Origin: Streptomyces cyaneofuscatus
GTDB lineage: Bacteria; Actinomycetota; Actinomycetes; Streptomycetales; Streptomycetaceae
Direction: 5' to 3'
Length of the DNA stretch: 64,000 bases
Assembly (NCBI RefSeq): GCF_000718135.1
Contig: NZ_JOEM01000007.1
Span: forward strand, 372,001 to 436,000
The position numbers were made by a program, and so were the translations under genes. The notes under the pieces are model-generated. The model made no database searches. It saw only the letters and a list, made by a program, of their open reading frames with translations, and was not told the origin of the DNA. Below, piece by piece: positions 32,326 to 42,046 of the stretch. The first letter of the stretch is position 1; each line of letters starts with the position of its first letter.

Positions 32326-33558
32326 TCAGGCGGAATCGAGTTCGGTCACCAGCTGCCGTACTTCCAGCAGCAGTTCCCCTCCGACGGCCGCCGCCGTTCC
32401 TTCCTGCCGGTGGAAGGTCTCGGTGAGAGCGTCGAGGCCGGCGCGGGCCTCCCCGGTCACCGCGTCGCGGTCCTCGCGCGAGGTGTCCGGCTCGGAGGAG
32501 GTGAGCAGTTCCGTCTCCCGTACGCAGATGAGCGCGGCCTGGCCCAGCACGTCGGACAGCTGCCGGAAGAAGTCCGGTGACGGCCTGCTGAATTCCGAGT
32601 CCTCGCGGATCCCGGCGAGCGTGCGGGTGACCGCCAGGACGCGGGTGCAGACACGGCCCCACCGCATGTCCTCGGCGAACGGCGGGGGCTTCGGTCCCGT
32701 GCGGCGCAGACGGCCTCCCGGGTTCCAGCGCGAACCCTCCATCGCCCAGCGGCGGGCGTCGCTCACATCCTGGAGCGAGACCGTCAGGCGGGTGGCCCTG
32801 AGGTGCCAGCCCTGGGCACCGTCCAGCCCGTCCCCCTCGCGCAGTCCGCCCGCCATGGCGTCCAGCAGGTCCGCCGCCTCCTGCGCGACCCGGCCGAGGC
32901 GGTCACGGACGCTGCGCAGGTGGACGGGTGGAAGGACGAGGGCGTTGACCAGCAGGCCGATCACCGCACCGATGAGGGTCTCCAGGAGCCGGTGCCCCAC
33001 CGTGGAGGTGCTGGAGACTCCGGCGGTGATCACGAAGAGGGCCGTGGTGGCACCGTAGATCCCCTGGGTTCCGAAGCGGCGGTAGTTGCCGAGCAGCATC
33101 ATGAACGGGAGCGTGAGCAGCATGGCGGCCATGCTCTGGTCCCGGGTGAGAGCCATCGCCCCGGACGCCCAGACGGTGCCGAGGGCGATGATGGCGAACT
33201 GCTGGGCTCCCGTACGCAGCGACTGGTAGACCGTGCTGCCGACCATCGCGATCGCCGTCCACGGAGCCAGCAGCGCCATCGGGGCCTGGAACCACCATCC
33301 GCACAACGCCCACGCGAGTATCGCCGCCCCCGCTGCCTTGAGGGACTGGACGAGCGTGTCCCGCTCGGGTCCGGCCTCCTCGCGCGCGCTGCGGACGGAC
33401 CGCCGCACCTCCGCCCACTCCTGGCCCACCCACTGCCGGGCGGCCGACCACCGCGTCCCCGTCCGTCTCAACCCGCCCTCTCCCTCGCCACGTTGCCGGT
33501 CGCACCCCCCTGGTGACGGGAGGGCCGCGCCTCCCGTACCCGTCCCCTTCGGACCCAC
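32326..33558 (-). CDS. FUSC/aromatic-acid-exporter-like membrane protein
   Basis: A 410-residue protein with an N-terminal membrane module of six helices (SLKAAGAAILAWALCGWWF, LLAPWTAIAMVGSTVYQSL, MLLTLPFMMLLGNYRRFGTQ, TLIGAVIGLLVNALVLPP). The LLAPWTA and GNYRRFG segments and the closing N-A-L-x-L-PP are typical of FUSC/ArAE-type exporters. The remainder is a cytosolic helical region (LRSVRDRLGRVAQEAADLLD and following). Efflux of aromatic or other acids is inferred from the family. The start shown is GTG 33558; the first ~45 residues are low-complexity, and a later start is likely. No partner gene is seen. Confidence 0.75.
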   Translation of the reverse strand: MGPKGTGTGGAALPSPGGCDRQRGEGEGGLRRTGTRWSAARQWVGQEWAEVRRSVRSAREEAGPERDTLVQSLKAAGAAILAWALCGWWFQAPMALLAPWTAIAMVGSTVYQSLRTGAQQFAIIALGTVWASGAMALTRDQSMAAMLLTLPFMMLLGNYRRFGTQGIYGATTALFVITAGVSSTSTVGHRLLETLIGAVIGLLVNALVLPPVHLRSVRDRLGRVAQEAADLLDAMAGGLREGDGLDGAQGWHLRATRLTVSLQDVSDARRWAMEGSRWNPGGRLRRTGPKPPPFAEDMRWGRVCTRVLAVTRTLAGIREDSEFSRPSPDFFRQLSDVLGQAALICVRETELLTSSEPDTSREDRDAVTGEARAGLDALTETFHRQEGTAAAVGGELLLEVRQLVTELDSA

Positions 33559-33622
33559 GCGTCACCTTGCGTAGGCATGACCGGGCCGCACACCGGGCGC
33601 CGCGCCGGGTGTACGGAACCCC

Positions 33623-34674
33623 GTGAACCCTCCCCCCGTGAAGAACCGGCCAGCGGATCCCCCCGCACCGCTCAAAAGGGCATTGACCACCCCGTTGCTC
33701 TACTTCTTCATTCTGGGAGACGTCCTCGGAGCGGGCGTGTACGTCCTGGTGGGCCAGATCGCCGCCGAGTCCGGCGGCGCGGTGTGGGCACCCCTGCTCG
33801 CGGCCCTCTGCCTCGCTCTGCTGACGGCCGCCTCCTACGCGGAGCTGGTCACCAAATATCCGCGCGCGGGTGGCGCCTCGCACTACGCGACCCTGGCCTG
33901 CGGACCGTTCTTCGGATTCCTCGCCGGATTCTGCATGCTGGCGGCCGGCGTCGTGTCGGTGGCCGCCCTCGCCCGGGGGTTCGGCGGCGACTACCTGTCC
34001 GAGTTCGTCTCGCTCCCCGTGGTGCTGGTGACGGTCGTCTTCCTCACCGCGCTGGCGCTGCTCAATGCGCGAGGGATCAGCGAGTCGACCCGGGCCAACG
34101 TCGTCGCCACGGTCATCGAGGTCGGCGGACTGCTCGTGGTGATCGCTCTGGGCGCCTGGATCGTGCTGCGCGGCGACGGGGACACGGGAAGGCTCACGGA
34201 GCTGGGCACCCCGGCCAAGGGCCCGGTGGCGGCCTTGCTCGGTGGCGCGGTGCTCGCCTACTACTCGTTCGTCGGGTTCGAGACGTCCGTCAACGTGGCC
34301 GAGGAGACCCGTGACCCCCGTCGCTCGTACCCCCGGGCGCTCTTCGGCGCGCTGCTCACCGCGGGGGCGGTGTATGCCCTGGTCGGAGTTGCCGCGACGG
34401 TGGCGGTGCCGACGGCGACCCTGACGGAGTCGAGCGGACCGCTCCTCGAAGTCGTCCGGGCGGCGGGAGGAGTCCCCACCGAGCTGTTCGGCGCCATCGC
34501 CCTGGTGGCCGTCGCGAACGGCGCGCTGCTGACGGGCATCATGTCCTCGCGCCTGGCCTACGGCATGGCGCCACCCAGATCGACCGTGATGTCTGGCTGA
34601 GAGGGCTCCTCGTGCTGGCCGTCGGCGCGGGACTGGGTGCCGTCGCCGCCGTACGGTCACGGCGCACGCCTTGA
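33623..34674 (+). pseudogene. APC-family amino-acid permease with internal deletion and frameshift
   Basis: Residues 1-312 are a normal amino acid-polyamine-organocation permease: LLYFFILGDVLGAGVYVLVG, YAELVTKYPRAGGASHYATL, AYYSFVGFETSVNVAEETR, TGIMSSRLAYGMA. The reading frame then changes to PPRSTVMSG and stops at 34600. In the frame one base away the sequence continues ATQIDRDVWLRGLLVLAVGA, GLGAVAAVRSRRTP and a TGA at 34672-34674, which looks like the natural C-terminal helix. About 100 residues with the last helices are missing, so a deletion joined the two parts out of frame. The truncated product has about eight of twelve helices and is unlikely to transport. Confidence 0.75.
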
Positions 34675-34883
34675 CCGGACCCCGTCGTCCCGGCCGAGCC
34701 CCGTCGTTCCCGTCGGGTTGTTCCGCCGGAACGCTGGCCGTGGGGGGCTCGTCGGTGTCGAGGGCCTACTCGGTGACGATGCGGCTGGACAGGGCGCGTT
34801 GCAGTTGGGTCTTCTCCGACTGCTGAGGAGGCGCCCACCGAACCGGAGGACCACAGCTGTTCGGTGATCCGGCTTCACACGGG

Positions 34884-34907
34884 CCGCCGCCCCGGCCGGG
34901 GCGGCGG
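34884..34907 (-). terminator. Terminator of desaturase gene
   Basis: CCGCCGCCCCGG and CCGGGGCGGCGG are perfect 12-bp arms directly adjacent (effective loop 4 nt), 9 bp beyond the desaturase stop on the minus strand. Confidence 0.8.
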
Positions 34908-34915
34908 AGCAGCGC

Positions 34916-35959
34916 TCAGGAGGTGGCGGGTGCGGTGCGGCGCAGCGGGGCGCCTGCCTCGTGGAGGCTGCGGAGCGCCTGCCGGTAGGAGGTGATCAGG
35001 CCCGTCTCCAGATAGGCCACGCCCAGCCCTTCGCAGTAGTGCCGGACGATGACCTGGGCCCTGCGCAGGTTGGGGCTGGGCATGCTCGGGAAGAGGTGGT
35101 GTTCGATCTGGTAGTTCAGTCTGCCCAGGGCGATGTCGGTGAACCAGTTGCCGCGGACGTTGCGTGAGGTGAGGACCTGGCGGCGCAGGAAGTCCGCGCG
35201 GTCCTTGCCGCTCCGGATCGGCATGCCCTTGTGGTTGGGGGCGAAGACCGAGCCGAGGTACACGCCGAAGAGACACTGGTGGACGGCGAGGAAGGCCATC
35301 GCCATGCCGGGCGGCAGCACCAGGAACAGCGCGCTCAGGTAGACCGCGAAGTGACCGACGAGGAGCGCACCCTCCAGCAGCCGTTGCTTGAGCGAGCGGT
35401 CGGCCAGCGCCCGGACACTCGACACATGCAGGTTGAAGGCCTCCAGCGTGAGCAGGGGGAAGAACACGTACGCCTGCGAGCGGCCGATCAGCCGGGGCAG
35501 CCCCTTGGCCGAGCGGGCCTGGTCCTGGGACCAGACCATCACGTCGGGCGCGATGTCGGGGTCGAGTTCCTCGTGGTTGGGGTTGGCGTGGTGACGGGTG
35601 TGCTTCTCCTGCCACCAGCCGTATCCCATGCCGATACAGGCGTTCGCGGTGATCCGCCCCGCCCGCTCGCTGGCCTTGCGCAGCCGGAACACCTGACGGT
35701 GGGCGATGTCATGGGCCAGCAGCGCCACTTGGCCGAAGACCACGGCCAGGAAGGCGGCGACGGCCAGGGTCCACCAGCTGGAGCCGACGAGGACGAAGGC
35801 GGTCCAGCCGCCCGCGGTGAGTACGGTCACGGCGGCGATGCGGGCCGCATAGTCGCCGGGGCGCCGGGCCATCAGCCCCTGCTCGGCGATCTTCTTCGAC
35901 AGCCGGGCGAAATCACTTCCGGCTGTCCGCTCGGGGCGGACGACGACTTCTGCGGTCAT
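34916..35959 (-). CDS. Membrane fatty-acyl desaturase
   Basis: A 347-residue di-iron desaturase. The three histidine boxes are HDIAHRQVF (box 1), HTRHHANPNHEELDPDI (box 2) and YQIEHHLFPSMP (box 3), with helices WTAFVLVGSSWWTLAVAAF and ALLVGHFAVYLSALFLVLPP in between. The set is that of acyl-lipid/linoleoyl-type desaturases that oxidise acyl chains at the membrane using O2. ATG 35959 (MTAEVVVRPE) has AGGAGAGG upstream. It is monocistronic, with a terminator just after the stop. A related gene's 3' end occupies 2-211. Position specificity cannot be told. Confidence 0.9.
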   Translation of the reverse strand: MTAEVVVRPERTAGSDFARLSKKIAEQGLMARRPGDYAARIAAVTVLTAGGWTAFVLVGSSWWTLAVAAFLAVVFGQVALLAHDIAHRQVFRLRKASERAGRITANACIGMGYGWWQEKHTRHHANPNHEELDPDIAPDVMVWSQDQARSAKGLPRLIGRSQAYVFFPLLTLEAFNLHVSSVRALADRSLKQRLLEGALLVGHFAVYLSALFLVLPPGMAMAFLAVHQCLFGVYLGSVFAPNHKGMPIRSGKDRADFLRRQVLTSRNVRGNWFTDIALGRLNYQIEHHLFPSMPSPNLRRAQVIVRHYCEGLGVAYLETGLITSYRQALRSLHEAGAPLRRTAPATS

Positions 35960-36518
35960 GGGCTTGAACCTCTCCTGGCCATCACCCGGGCATGCCGCTG
36001 ATGGGCGGTCACCGCGGTTCGGGGGAACAGCCAAGAATGTGACCGGTGTCGATGGAACGGTGGATCGTGGAGCGTGGCCGTCCGGCCGCGCTCCACGGGT
36101 TGGTGAGCTGCTTGGTGGTGGTTCGCTGGAAGGAGTTCACCGGCACCTGCCGGGCCTTATCCCGCGAGCAGCCCCCGGTTGCCGTCACCGTGCCGGGCGC
36201 CACGTCGACCCGCTCGTGGTCTTCCTCGGGTTCGATGAACGGTTGCACCGGTGTGGCCCCCAAAGAAACGATCGGGCGGCTCGCACCGGGGGCAGGGGTG
36301 CTGTCGCGTCTGCGTGCGCATTCGAGAGTTCGTACGCGCTGACGTCTGTTCCACCGGCCATGGACTGCAGCGTGCATGCCGTCGACGGGCCGGATACTTC
36401 CTTCACCGTCTCACACGACTGCAACCCCGACCAGGGCACGGCGGTCGGGGTGCAGGATTGTCGAACGCCGGGTGCCCTTGGTCGGAGCCGCCTGGGTCGG
36501 ACCAGGATCCCGGTCGGA
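35960..36518. other. Long intergenic stretch
   Basis: About 560 bp between the desaturase start and the stop of the membrane protein. The frames present on either strand have no family motif, and no terminator or operator stands out; it includes the desaturase promoter. Confidence 0.45.
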
Positions 36519-37283
36519 CTAGTGGGCGCGTCCGCCCTCGTCGTTCTGCTCGTACTGCGTACGGTCGGAGTCCTCGCGTATGCGGTCGCCGCTGTCCGGC
36601 TCCCTGGCCGGGATCGGGCGACCTCGCGGCGCCGGCCCCTGCTGTTCGGGCCGCCGGACGAAGCGCTGAGGCGGGTCGCCTCCCGGCGGGGCCTGCCGGC
36701 CGTGAGCGGGGATGTCCGCGTCCCGTGTCTCCTGTTCCCGGGCGGCCATGCCGTACGGGCTTCCGGCCCCGACGCGCGAGCTGCCCTCGCCCTCGTGCTC
36801 CAGCGCGTCCCGCTCGTGGTGCTCCTGCTCGTGGCGCGCCTTGCGTTCGGCCCTGCGCTCGCGGCCACCCATCACGGCCGCTCCGATCAGCATGAGGAGC
36901 CCGCCGGCCAGGGCGAGCCCCACTCCGCTGCCGAGCCCGTCACTGTCCCCCGTGACCGTCAGGCTGCCCTCGGCCTGCCCCTGCCGAACCATCCAGAGGA
37001 TGGCAAAGCCGAGGGTGATGATTCCGGCGGCGAGGACCAGCAGTCGCGACCGGAACACCACTCCGAGGACGGCGAGGACAGCGCCGACCAGGAGGGGCAG
37101 GAACATGGATGCGAACAGACCCGCGCCCGAGTCCGTCACGCCGGCTCCGGTGAAGAGTTCCCAGACCCGGAAGTCGCGTCCGAGTCGGCCGTTGTACCAA
37201 CTTCGGAAGGGCGCCCAGAGGGCCGCGGCAGCGCCGACGACCGCCAGGATGAGCCCCATGGTGTTGCGGATACCCCGTCCCAT
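36519..37283 (-). CDS. Membrane protein of unknown function
   Basis: A 254-residue protein with four N-terminal helices (TMGLILAVVGAAAALWAPF, FASMFLPLLVGAVLAVLGV, LLVLAAGIITLGFAILWMV, GVGLALAGGLLMLIGAAVMG) and a long charged cytosolic tail rich in Arg, Glu and Gln, predicted disordered (REQETRDADIPAHGRQAP). ATG 37283 has GGGAGGT 7 bp upstream. It lies downstream of the GntR gene in the same direction, with a G-rich repeat in the 255-bp gap. Function unknown. Confidence 0.78.
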   Translation of the reverse strand: MGRGIRNTMGLILAVVGAAAALWAPFRSWYNGRLGRDFRVWELFTGAGVTDSGAGLFASMFLPLLVGAVLAVLGVVFRSRLLVLAAGIITLGFAILWMVRQGQAEGSLTVTGDSDGLGSGVGLALAGGLLMLIGAAVMGGRERRAERKARHEQEHHERDALEHEGEGSSRVGAGSPYGMAAREQETRDADIPAHGRQAPPGGDPPQRFVRRPEQQGPAPRGRPIPAREPDSGDRIREDSDRTQYEQNDEGGRAH

Positions 37284-37482
37284 GCCGTGACCTCCCGGCA
37301 AGTCGGATCGATGCATGCGAAGCCTCACATGCCGTATCTCGCTCTCCATTTACGCTACGCCCGCCCCGTAAGCCCCGCCATACGGCTTCGCGCACCGCCC
37401 CCACCGACGTGGGGGTCGACGGCCTGCCGTGCGCCAGGCAGCGCTGAGGTCCGTCCGACGGGAAAAGAGATAGCCCCGCCCT

Positions 37483-37507
37483 GGGGCAGGGCAGGGCAGG
37501 GCAGGGC
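37483..37507 (+). repeat. GGGCA pentanucleotide repeat (quadruplex-capable)
   Basis: The plus strand carries five G-tracts of three or more separated by CA (GGGCAGGGCAGGGCAGGGC plus flanks), 30 bp beyond the GntR stop. It satisfies the canonical G-quadruplex pattern with 2-nt loops. Confidence 0.7.
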
Positions 37508-37538
37508 TCACGGTGCGGCGACGGGGGAAGTCGCCTGA

Positions 37539-38381
37539 TCAGCGCTGAGCGGCGTGCTCCTCCGGCTGGAGACTGGTGTTGTGCTCGTGGATCAGGCGGA
37601 GCGCCGCCTCCCGGTCGCGTCGTTCGAGGGCGTCGACCAGATCGCTGTGGAGCTCGTGCCGGTGGGCGATGTAGTGGTCCAGGGGTTCCTCGCCGGCCGG
37701 GAGCACGGTCAGCGTGTGGGCCTCGATCAGGTCCAGCAGGTTGGTGTAGAGGGAGCTGAGCAGCGCGTTGGGGCTGATCGCCGCGATGGCGGCGTGCAGC
37801 CGCCAGTTCGCGTGGACGAACGCCACGGGGTCGGCGGCGTCCACGGCCCTCTCCATGGCCGCGATGTGTTCCTTGAGGCCGGAGATGTCGGCGGGCGAGG
37901 CGTGCCACAGGGCGTCCTCGATCAGGAGCGGGTCGAGGACGTCGCGGATCCGTACGGCGTTGGCGACGTCGCTCTGCTGCGCGTCCAGGGCGAGGACGGA
38001 GTTGCCGAGCCGGACCATCGGTGACTGCTCGGCGCTGAACAGGCCGCCGCCGGGTCCCGGCTTGACGGTGACCAGTCCACGGGCCTGCAGGAGGCGCAGC
38101 GCCTCGTTGAAGGTGCCCACCGACACCCCGCACTGGCTCCGCAGCTCCTCCTTGGTCCCCAGACGCGACCCCGGCTCCACCGCACCGACCAGCTTCGCCA
38201 CGTGCTCGGCCGCTCCCTCGGCCCGGCCTGCCGATGGAGCCCGGGAGGCACCACCGGGCTTGCGGGCGGCCCGCGAGGGGGCGGCCGCGGCGGAGGTCCG
38301 CAGGTAGGAGTGCAGGTCGGAAGCGGTCCGGGCGACGTCCTGCCGGTCATCTTCCGGTGCGCTGTCCGGTGTGGTCGTCAC
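37539..38381 (-). CDS. GntR-family regulator (FadR/FCD subfamily)
   Basis: A 280-residue regulator. After a ~55-residue Ala/Pro-rich leader comes the winged [43 protein letters not shown] and the wing KPGPGGGLF. The FCD domain follows with [31 protein letters not shown] and [17 protein letters not shown], whose Asp/His residues can bind a metal and organic acid. It is divergent from the CoA-transferase remnant/scoB unit, so it probably controls keto-acid or fatty-acid breakdown genes there. Confidence 0.88.
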   Translation of the reverse strand: MTTTPDSAPEDDRQDVARTASDLHSYLRTSAAAAPSRAARKPGGASRAPSAGRAEGAAEHVAKLVGAVEPGSRLGTKEELRSQCGVSVGTFNEALRLLQARGLVTVKPGPGGGLFSAEQSPMVRLGNSVLALDAQQSDVANAVRIRDVLDPLLIEDALWHASPADISGLKEHIAAMERAVDAADPVAFVHANWRLHAAIAAISPNALLSSLYTNLLDLIEAHTLTVLPAGEEPLDHYIAHRHELHSDLVDALERRDREAALRLIHEHNTSLQPEEHAAQR

Positions 38382-38518
38382 GTCTTCTCCCAGTGGTTCG
38401 TCATATTCATCATGACGGTTATGGCGGAAACTCTTGGCGTCACGGGATACGCCGACGCAACATCAAGGTAATCATCATGCTGAATACCAGGCGGGTGAAG
38501 CAAGGACTCGTTGTCGCC

Positions 38519-38597
38519 GTTCGTGCAGCGCGTCGTCGAGCTCACCGCCCGGCAGGCCGCCGACAAGCAGATCGAGAAGAGGACGGTGCGCGCCTGA
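38519..38597 (+). pseudogene. CoA-transferase subunit A, C-terminal tail only
   Basis: Residues [20 protein letters not shown] and RTVRA end at a TGA (38595-38597) that overlaps the scoB ATG (38597-38599). This is the typical C-terminus of the 3-oxoacid CoA-transferase A subunit. The preceding ~210 codons are missing, and the sequence before it is unrelated. A deletion has therefore removed scoA but kept the coupled start of scoB. Confidence 0.65.
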
Positions 38598-39244
38598 TGG
38601 CCTGGACCCGCAACCAGATGGCCGCCCGCGCGGCGGCCGAACTCAACGACGGCGAGTACGTCAACCTCGGCATCGGACTGCCCACGCTCGTGCCCGGGTT
38701 CGTGGCCGAGGGCGTGCACATGGTCCTGCAGTCGGAGAACGGGATCCTGGGCACCGGGCCCTACCCGTCCGAGGACCGGGTGGATCCGGATCTGATCAAC
38801 GCCGGCAAGGAGACGGTGACGGTTCTCCCGGGAGCCGCGTACTTCGACTCGGCGCTGTCGTTCGGCATGATCCGCGGCGGCCACATCGACACCGCGATCC
38901 TCGGCGCGATGCAGGTCTCCGCGAGCGGGGACCTGGCGAACTGGATGATCCCCGGCAGCATGGTCAAGGGGATGGGCGGCGCCATGGACCTCGTGCACGG
39001 CGCCCGCCGGGTCATCGTCCTGACCGACCACACGGCCAAGGACGGCACCCCCAAAATCGTCACGGAGTGCACGCTGCCGCTGACCGGCACGGGGTGCGTC
39101 CACCGGATCCTCACCGACCTCGGCGTCCTCGACATCACCGACACCGGGCTGGTCCTGGTGGAGACCGCGCCCGGCGTCACCACCGAGCAGGTACGCGCCG
39201 CCACCGATGCTCCCGTACGCGTCGGCGCTCCCGTCCTCGGCTGA
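38597..39244 (+). CDS. 3-oxoacid CoA-transferase subunit B
   Basis: A 215-residue subunit. Motifs: [30 protein letters not shown] (the catalytic Glu of the SENG motif), [40 protein letters not shown], and [17 protein letters not shown]. The enzyme swaps CoA between succinyl-CoA and a 3-oxoacid and needs the A subunit to form the active dimer. The ATG 38597 overlaps the tail of the A gene, of which only the last ~25 codons survive, so this B subunit has no visible partner here. It is divergent from the GntR regulator. Gene names such as scoB or pcaJ could apply. Confidence 0.9.
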   Translation: MAWTRNQMAARAAAELNDGEYVNLGIGLPTLVPGFVAEGVHMVLQSENGILGTGPYPSEDRVDPDLINAGKETVTVLPGAAYFDSALSFGMIRGGHIDTAILGAMQVSASGDLANWMIPGSMVKGMGGAMDLVHGARRVIVLTDHTAKDGTPKIVTECTLPLTGTGCVHRILTDLGVLDITDTGLVLVETAPGVTTEQVRAATDAPVRVGAPVLG

Positions 39245-39689
39245 TCGGAGCCGGACGTCAGGAGCACGTCGCATGATCATCCCGCCGACCTGGAAACCGC
39301 GCAGCACCTTGTCCGGACCGAGCCGGCGGCGGGCGAACTCCCGGCCCCGAGCAGGGATTCCTCGGGGATCTGCGGCTCGGCGGCGGGATCGGGTGCCGAC
39401 CGAAAAGATCCACTCCGAGGGGGAGTCACGCCGGTGAGCCGTCATGGCGCCCCTTCTTGACGTCGTGGGAGCGCGTGCACCCTGTCCACCGCCGCGCCGA
39501 CCGGGTGCGGGGCGGACGGGGTAGGGCGTGTCCCAGCCATGGCCGCAGAGCGTGACAGCCGAGCGAGAACTCCGTTCATTGTCGTCGATCGGCCGCACCG
39601 GGAGCCGAACATTGCCCCCGATCTCGCAAAACGCCATAAAACCGCATAATGAGGGTGTCCAAGGTCTCGAACGGTTGGCGAGGGGCAGC
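39245..39689. other. Intergenic region before the PP2C gene
   Basis: No convincing coding frame on either strand. It probably includes the promoter of the PP2C regulator; AT-richer sequence at 39620-39655 precedes the GTG. Confidence 0.45.
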
Positions 39690-41987
39690 GTGGACAGCTC
39701 CGCAGGATCCGCAGGAGACGACAACGGCACACACGAGTTCAACGGCACGCTGATGGACGTCGTAGCCGCTCTGATCGATGACCGGGGGACGGTCAGGCGG
39801 TGGTCCGACGCCGCCGTGCGACTGCTGGGGCGGTCCGCCGGTGAGGTGCGCGGCCGGTCCGCGGTCCAGCTGTTCACCGACACCGGGAGCCCGGACGGCG
39901 CCCTTCCCGACGGTGGGGAGAGGGCGCTGCTGCGGGACGTGCGGGGCCATGGTGTCGCCGTCCGGTGCCGGCTGCTGCCTCTGCGGGAAACCACCCACCG
40001 GCTGCTGATCGCCGTCCCCGACGACCGCGCCGAGGAATCGGAAGGGCAGGCGGCCCTGGTGAGCGCCCTGCTCGCGCCGAAACGGACCGGGAACGCGGCG
40101 CGGGACACCGGCCTGTCCGTGCTGCACAGCGACTTCACCGTGGCCGACCTGCTGCGGCTGCCGCCGAAGGGCCACGCCCGTCCCGCGCCCGACCCGTCCG
40201 GCCCGGCGCCCGACCAGCCCTTCTCCGTGACCGCGGTACGCACCTCGGACGGCGGCGGGCGGCCCTCGCGGGTCGCGGTGCTGCTGACGGACGCGACCGC
40301 GCAGCGGCACGCCGCCCGGCGACTGCGGGTGCGGCACCGGGCCGCCGTCGGCATCGGACTCTCGCTGGACGTGCGCCGCACCGCGCAGGACGTGGCCGAC
40401 GTGCTGGTGCCCGAGTTCGGGGATCTGGCGGCGATCGATCTCGCCGAGTCCGTCCTCGCGGGGGACGAGCCGTCCAAGGCGCTCGGCGCCGGCGACCCCC
40501 ATCTGCTCCGGGTGGCCGTACGGGGTGCCGACGGCTGGCCGGCCGGTCTTCTGCGGCCCGGGGAGGCCTTCCCCGAACTGCCGGACCGGCCCGACATCCG
40601 CAACCTCCAGGAAGGGCGGACGGTCATCACCGACCGGGCCCACCTGGAGCGGGCGATCGGCGACAGCCCGACGGGGAGGAAGCTGCTCCCGGAGAACGGC
40701 CGCTCCCTCGCGGTCGCCCCGCTGTACGCCCGCGGGCTGGTCCTGGGGATCATCGGGGTGTGGCGTACGGACCACCACGAGCCGTTCGACGAACTCGACG
40801 CGGATCTGATGACGGAGATCGCCGCGCACGCCGCGCTCAGCATCGACAACGCGCGCCGGTACCACCGGGAGAACCACGCCGCCGTCACCCTTCAGCAGCG
40901 CCTGCTGCCCGCCGCCACCACCAGCACCCCGGCGCTCGACGCCGTGGGCCGGTACCTGCCCGCTGCGGGAGGCGCGGAGATCGGCGGTGACTGGTTCGAC
41001 GTACTGCCCCTGCCCTCCCTCCGGGTCGGCGTGGCCGTGGGCGACGTGCGGGGGCACGGACTGCACGCCGCGGCCACCATGGGGCGGCTGCGCACCGCCG
41101 TACAGACGCTGGGCGACCTGGAGCTGCCCCCGGACGAGCTGCTCACCCGGCTCGACGAACTGGTGACCCGGCTCGCCGCCGAGGCCGGCCCGGCGGAACA
41201 CGACACGGTGGGGGCCACCTGCCTGGTCGCGCTGTACGACCCGGTGACGCAGCGCTGCACCTTCGCCAGCGCCGGCCACCCCCCGCCCATCGTGGTCACA
41301 CCGGACGGCACCGCGCACCCCGTCCCCGTCCGGCCCGGACCGCCCCTGGGCGTCGGCGGCCTGCCGTTCGAGACGACCTCGGTGCAGCTCGTCCCCGGCA
41401 GCTGGCTCGCCCTCTACACGGACGGGCTGCTCAGCGGGGACGTCGGCGACGTGGACGCCGAGGTGGACCGGCTCGCGCTGCGCATCGCCGGACTCCACCG
41501 GTCGGGAAGCCCGCTGAAGGAGGCCGGTGAGGCCCTGACCTCCGAGCGGGCGCGACAGCCCGCGGCCGACGACACCGCCCTGCTGCTCGCCCGGATCCGG
41601 CCGCTGCGCCCCGACGCCGTCGCCGGGTGGGAGTTCCCGGCCGACCCCGCCTCGGTCGCCGACGCCCGCGCGGCGGCCTCCGCGAAGCTCGCCGAATGGG
41701 GTCTTGAACTCCTCGACTTCACCGTCGAGCTGATCGTCAGCGAGCTCGTGACCAACGCGGTCCGCTACGCGGGCGGCCCGGTCGGTCTGCGCCTCATCCA
41801 CGACACCGTCCTGTACTGCGAGGTCAGCGACCCCAGCAACACCCAGCCGAGGCTGCGCCGCGCCGCTCTCGGTGACGAGGGGGGCCGAGGCCTCTTCCTG
41901 GTGGCGCAGTTGAGCAGCCGCTGGGGCAGCAGGTACGGCCAGTCGGGCAAGACGATCTGGGCCGAGCTGGAGACGACGCCGGCGTAG
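39690..41987 (+). CDS. PAS-GAF-PP2C (SpoIIE) phosphatase with C-terminal anti-sigma-type ATPase
   Basis: A 765-residue regulator. Residues ~20-110 form a PAS domain (LMDVVAALIDDRGTVRRWSD), ~250-415 a GAF domain (FGDLAAIDLAESVL to LMTEIAAHAALSIDNARRY), ~430-640 a SpoIIE-type PP2C phosphatase (GGDWFDVLPLPS and VGDVRGHGLHAAATMGR hold the metal-binding Asp), and ~665-765 an HATPase_c kinase domain of RsbW type (VELIVSELVTNAVRYAGG, DEGGRGLFLVAQLSSRWG). These fusions reverse phosphorylation of anti-sigma antagonists and are abundant in Streptomyces. GTG 39690 is taken as start with GAGGGG just upstream; an ATG far upstream would add an improbable leader. No sigma factor or antagonist is adjacent. 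Confidence 0.92.
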   Translation: MDSSAGSAGDDNGTHEFNGTLMDVVAALIDDRGTVRRWSDAAVRLLGRSAGEVRGRSAVQLFTDTGSPDGALPDGGERALLRDVRGHGVAVRCRLLPLRETTHRLLIAVPDDRAEESEGQAALVSALLAPKRTGNAARDTGLSVLHSDFTVADLLRLPPKGHARPAPDPSGPAPDQPFSVTAVRTSDGGGRPSRVAVLLTDATAQRHAARRLRVRHRAAVGIGLSLDVRRTAQDVADVLVPEFGDLAAIDLAESVLAGDEPSKALGAGDPHLLRVAVRGADGWPAGLLRPGEAFPELPDRPDIRNLQEGRTVITDRAHLERAIGDSPTGRKLLPENGRSLAVAPLYARGLVLGIIGVWRTDHHEPFDELDADLMTEIAAHAALSIDNARRYHRENHAAVTLQQRLLPAATTSTPALDAVGRYLPAAGGAEIGGDWFDVLPLPSLRVGVAVGDVRGHGLHAAATMGRLRTAVQTLGDLELPPDELLTRLDELVTRLAAEAGPAEHDTVGATCLVALYDPVTQRCTFASAGHPPPIVVTPDGTAHPVPVRPGPPLGVGGLPFETTSVQLVPGSWLALYTDGLLSGDVGDVDAEVDRLALRIAGLHRSGSPLKEAGEALTSERARQPAADDTALLLARIRPLRPDAVAGWEFPADPASVADARAAASAKLAEWGLELLDFTVELIVSELVTNAVRYAGGPVGLRLIHDTVLYCEVSDPSNTQPRLRRAALGDEGGRGLFLVAQLSSRWGSRYGQSGKTIWAELETTPA

Positions 41988-42046
41988 CGGGTCCGCCCCG
42001 ACACGTCGTCCGCCGCTGATCGGCAGACGACAGCACGAGGTCGACC

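Noticed and set aside
35958..37538. 526-codon plus-strand frame over the membrane-protein gene
   Set aside because: The minus strand has four clear hydrophobic helices with a ribosome site; the plus frame is Arg/Pro-rich shadow.
39270..39437. Possible gene remnant between scoB and the PP2C gene
   Set aside because: Frames on both strands look plausible for a few residues only, with no consistent family match.
38378..40888. 836-codon minus-strand frame spanning scoB and part of the PP2C gene
   Set aside because: It crosses two recognised genes and an intergenic region and has no domain pattern.
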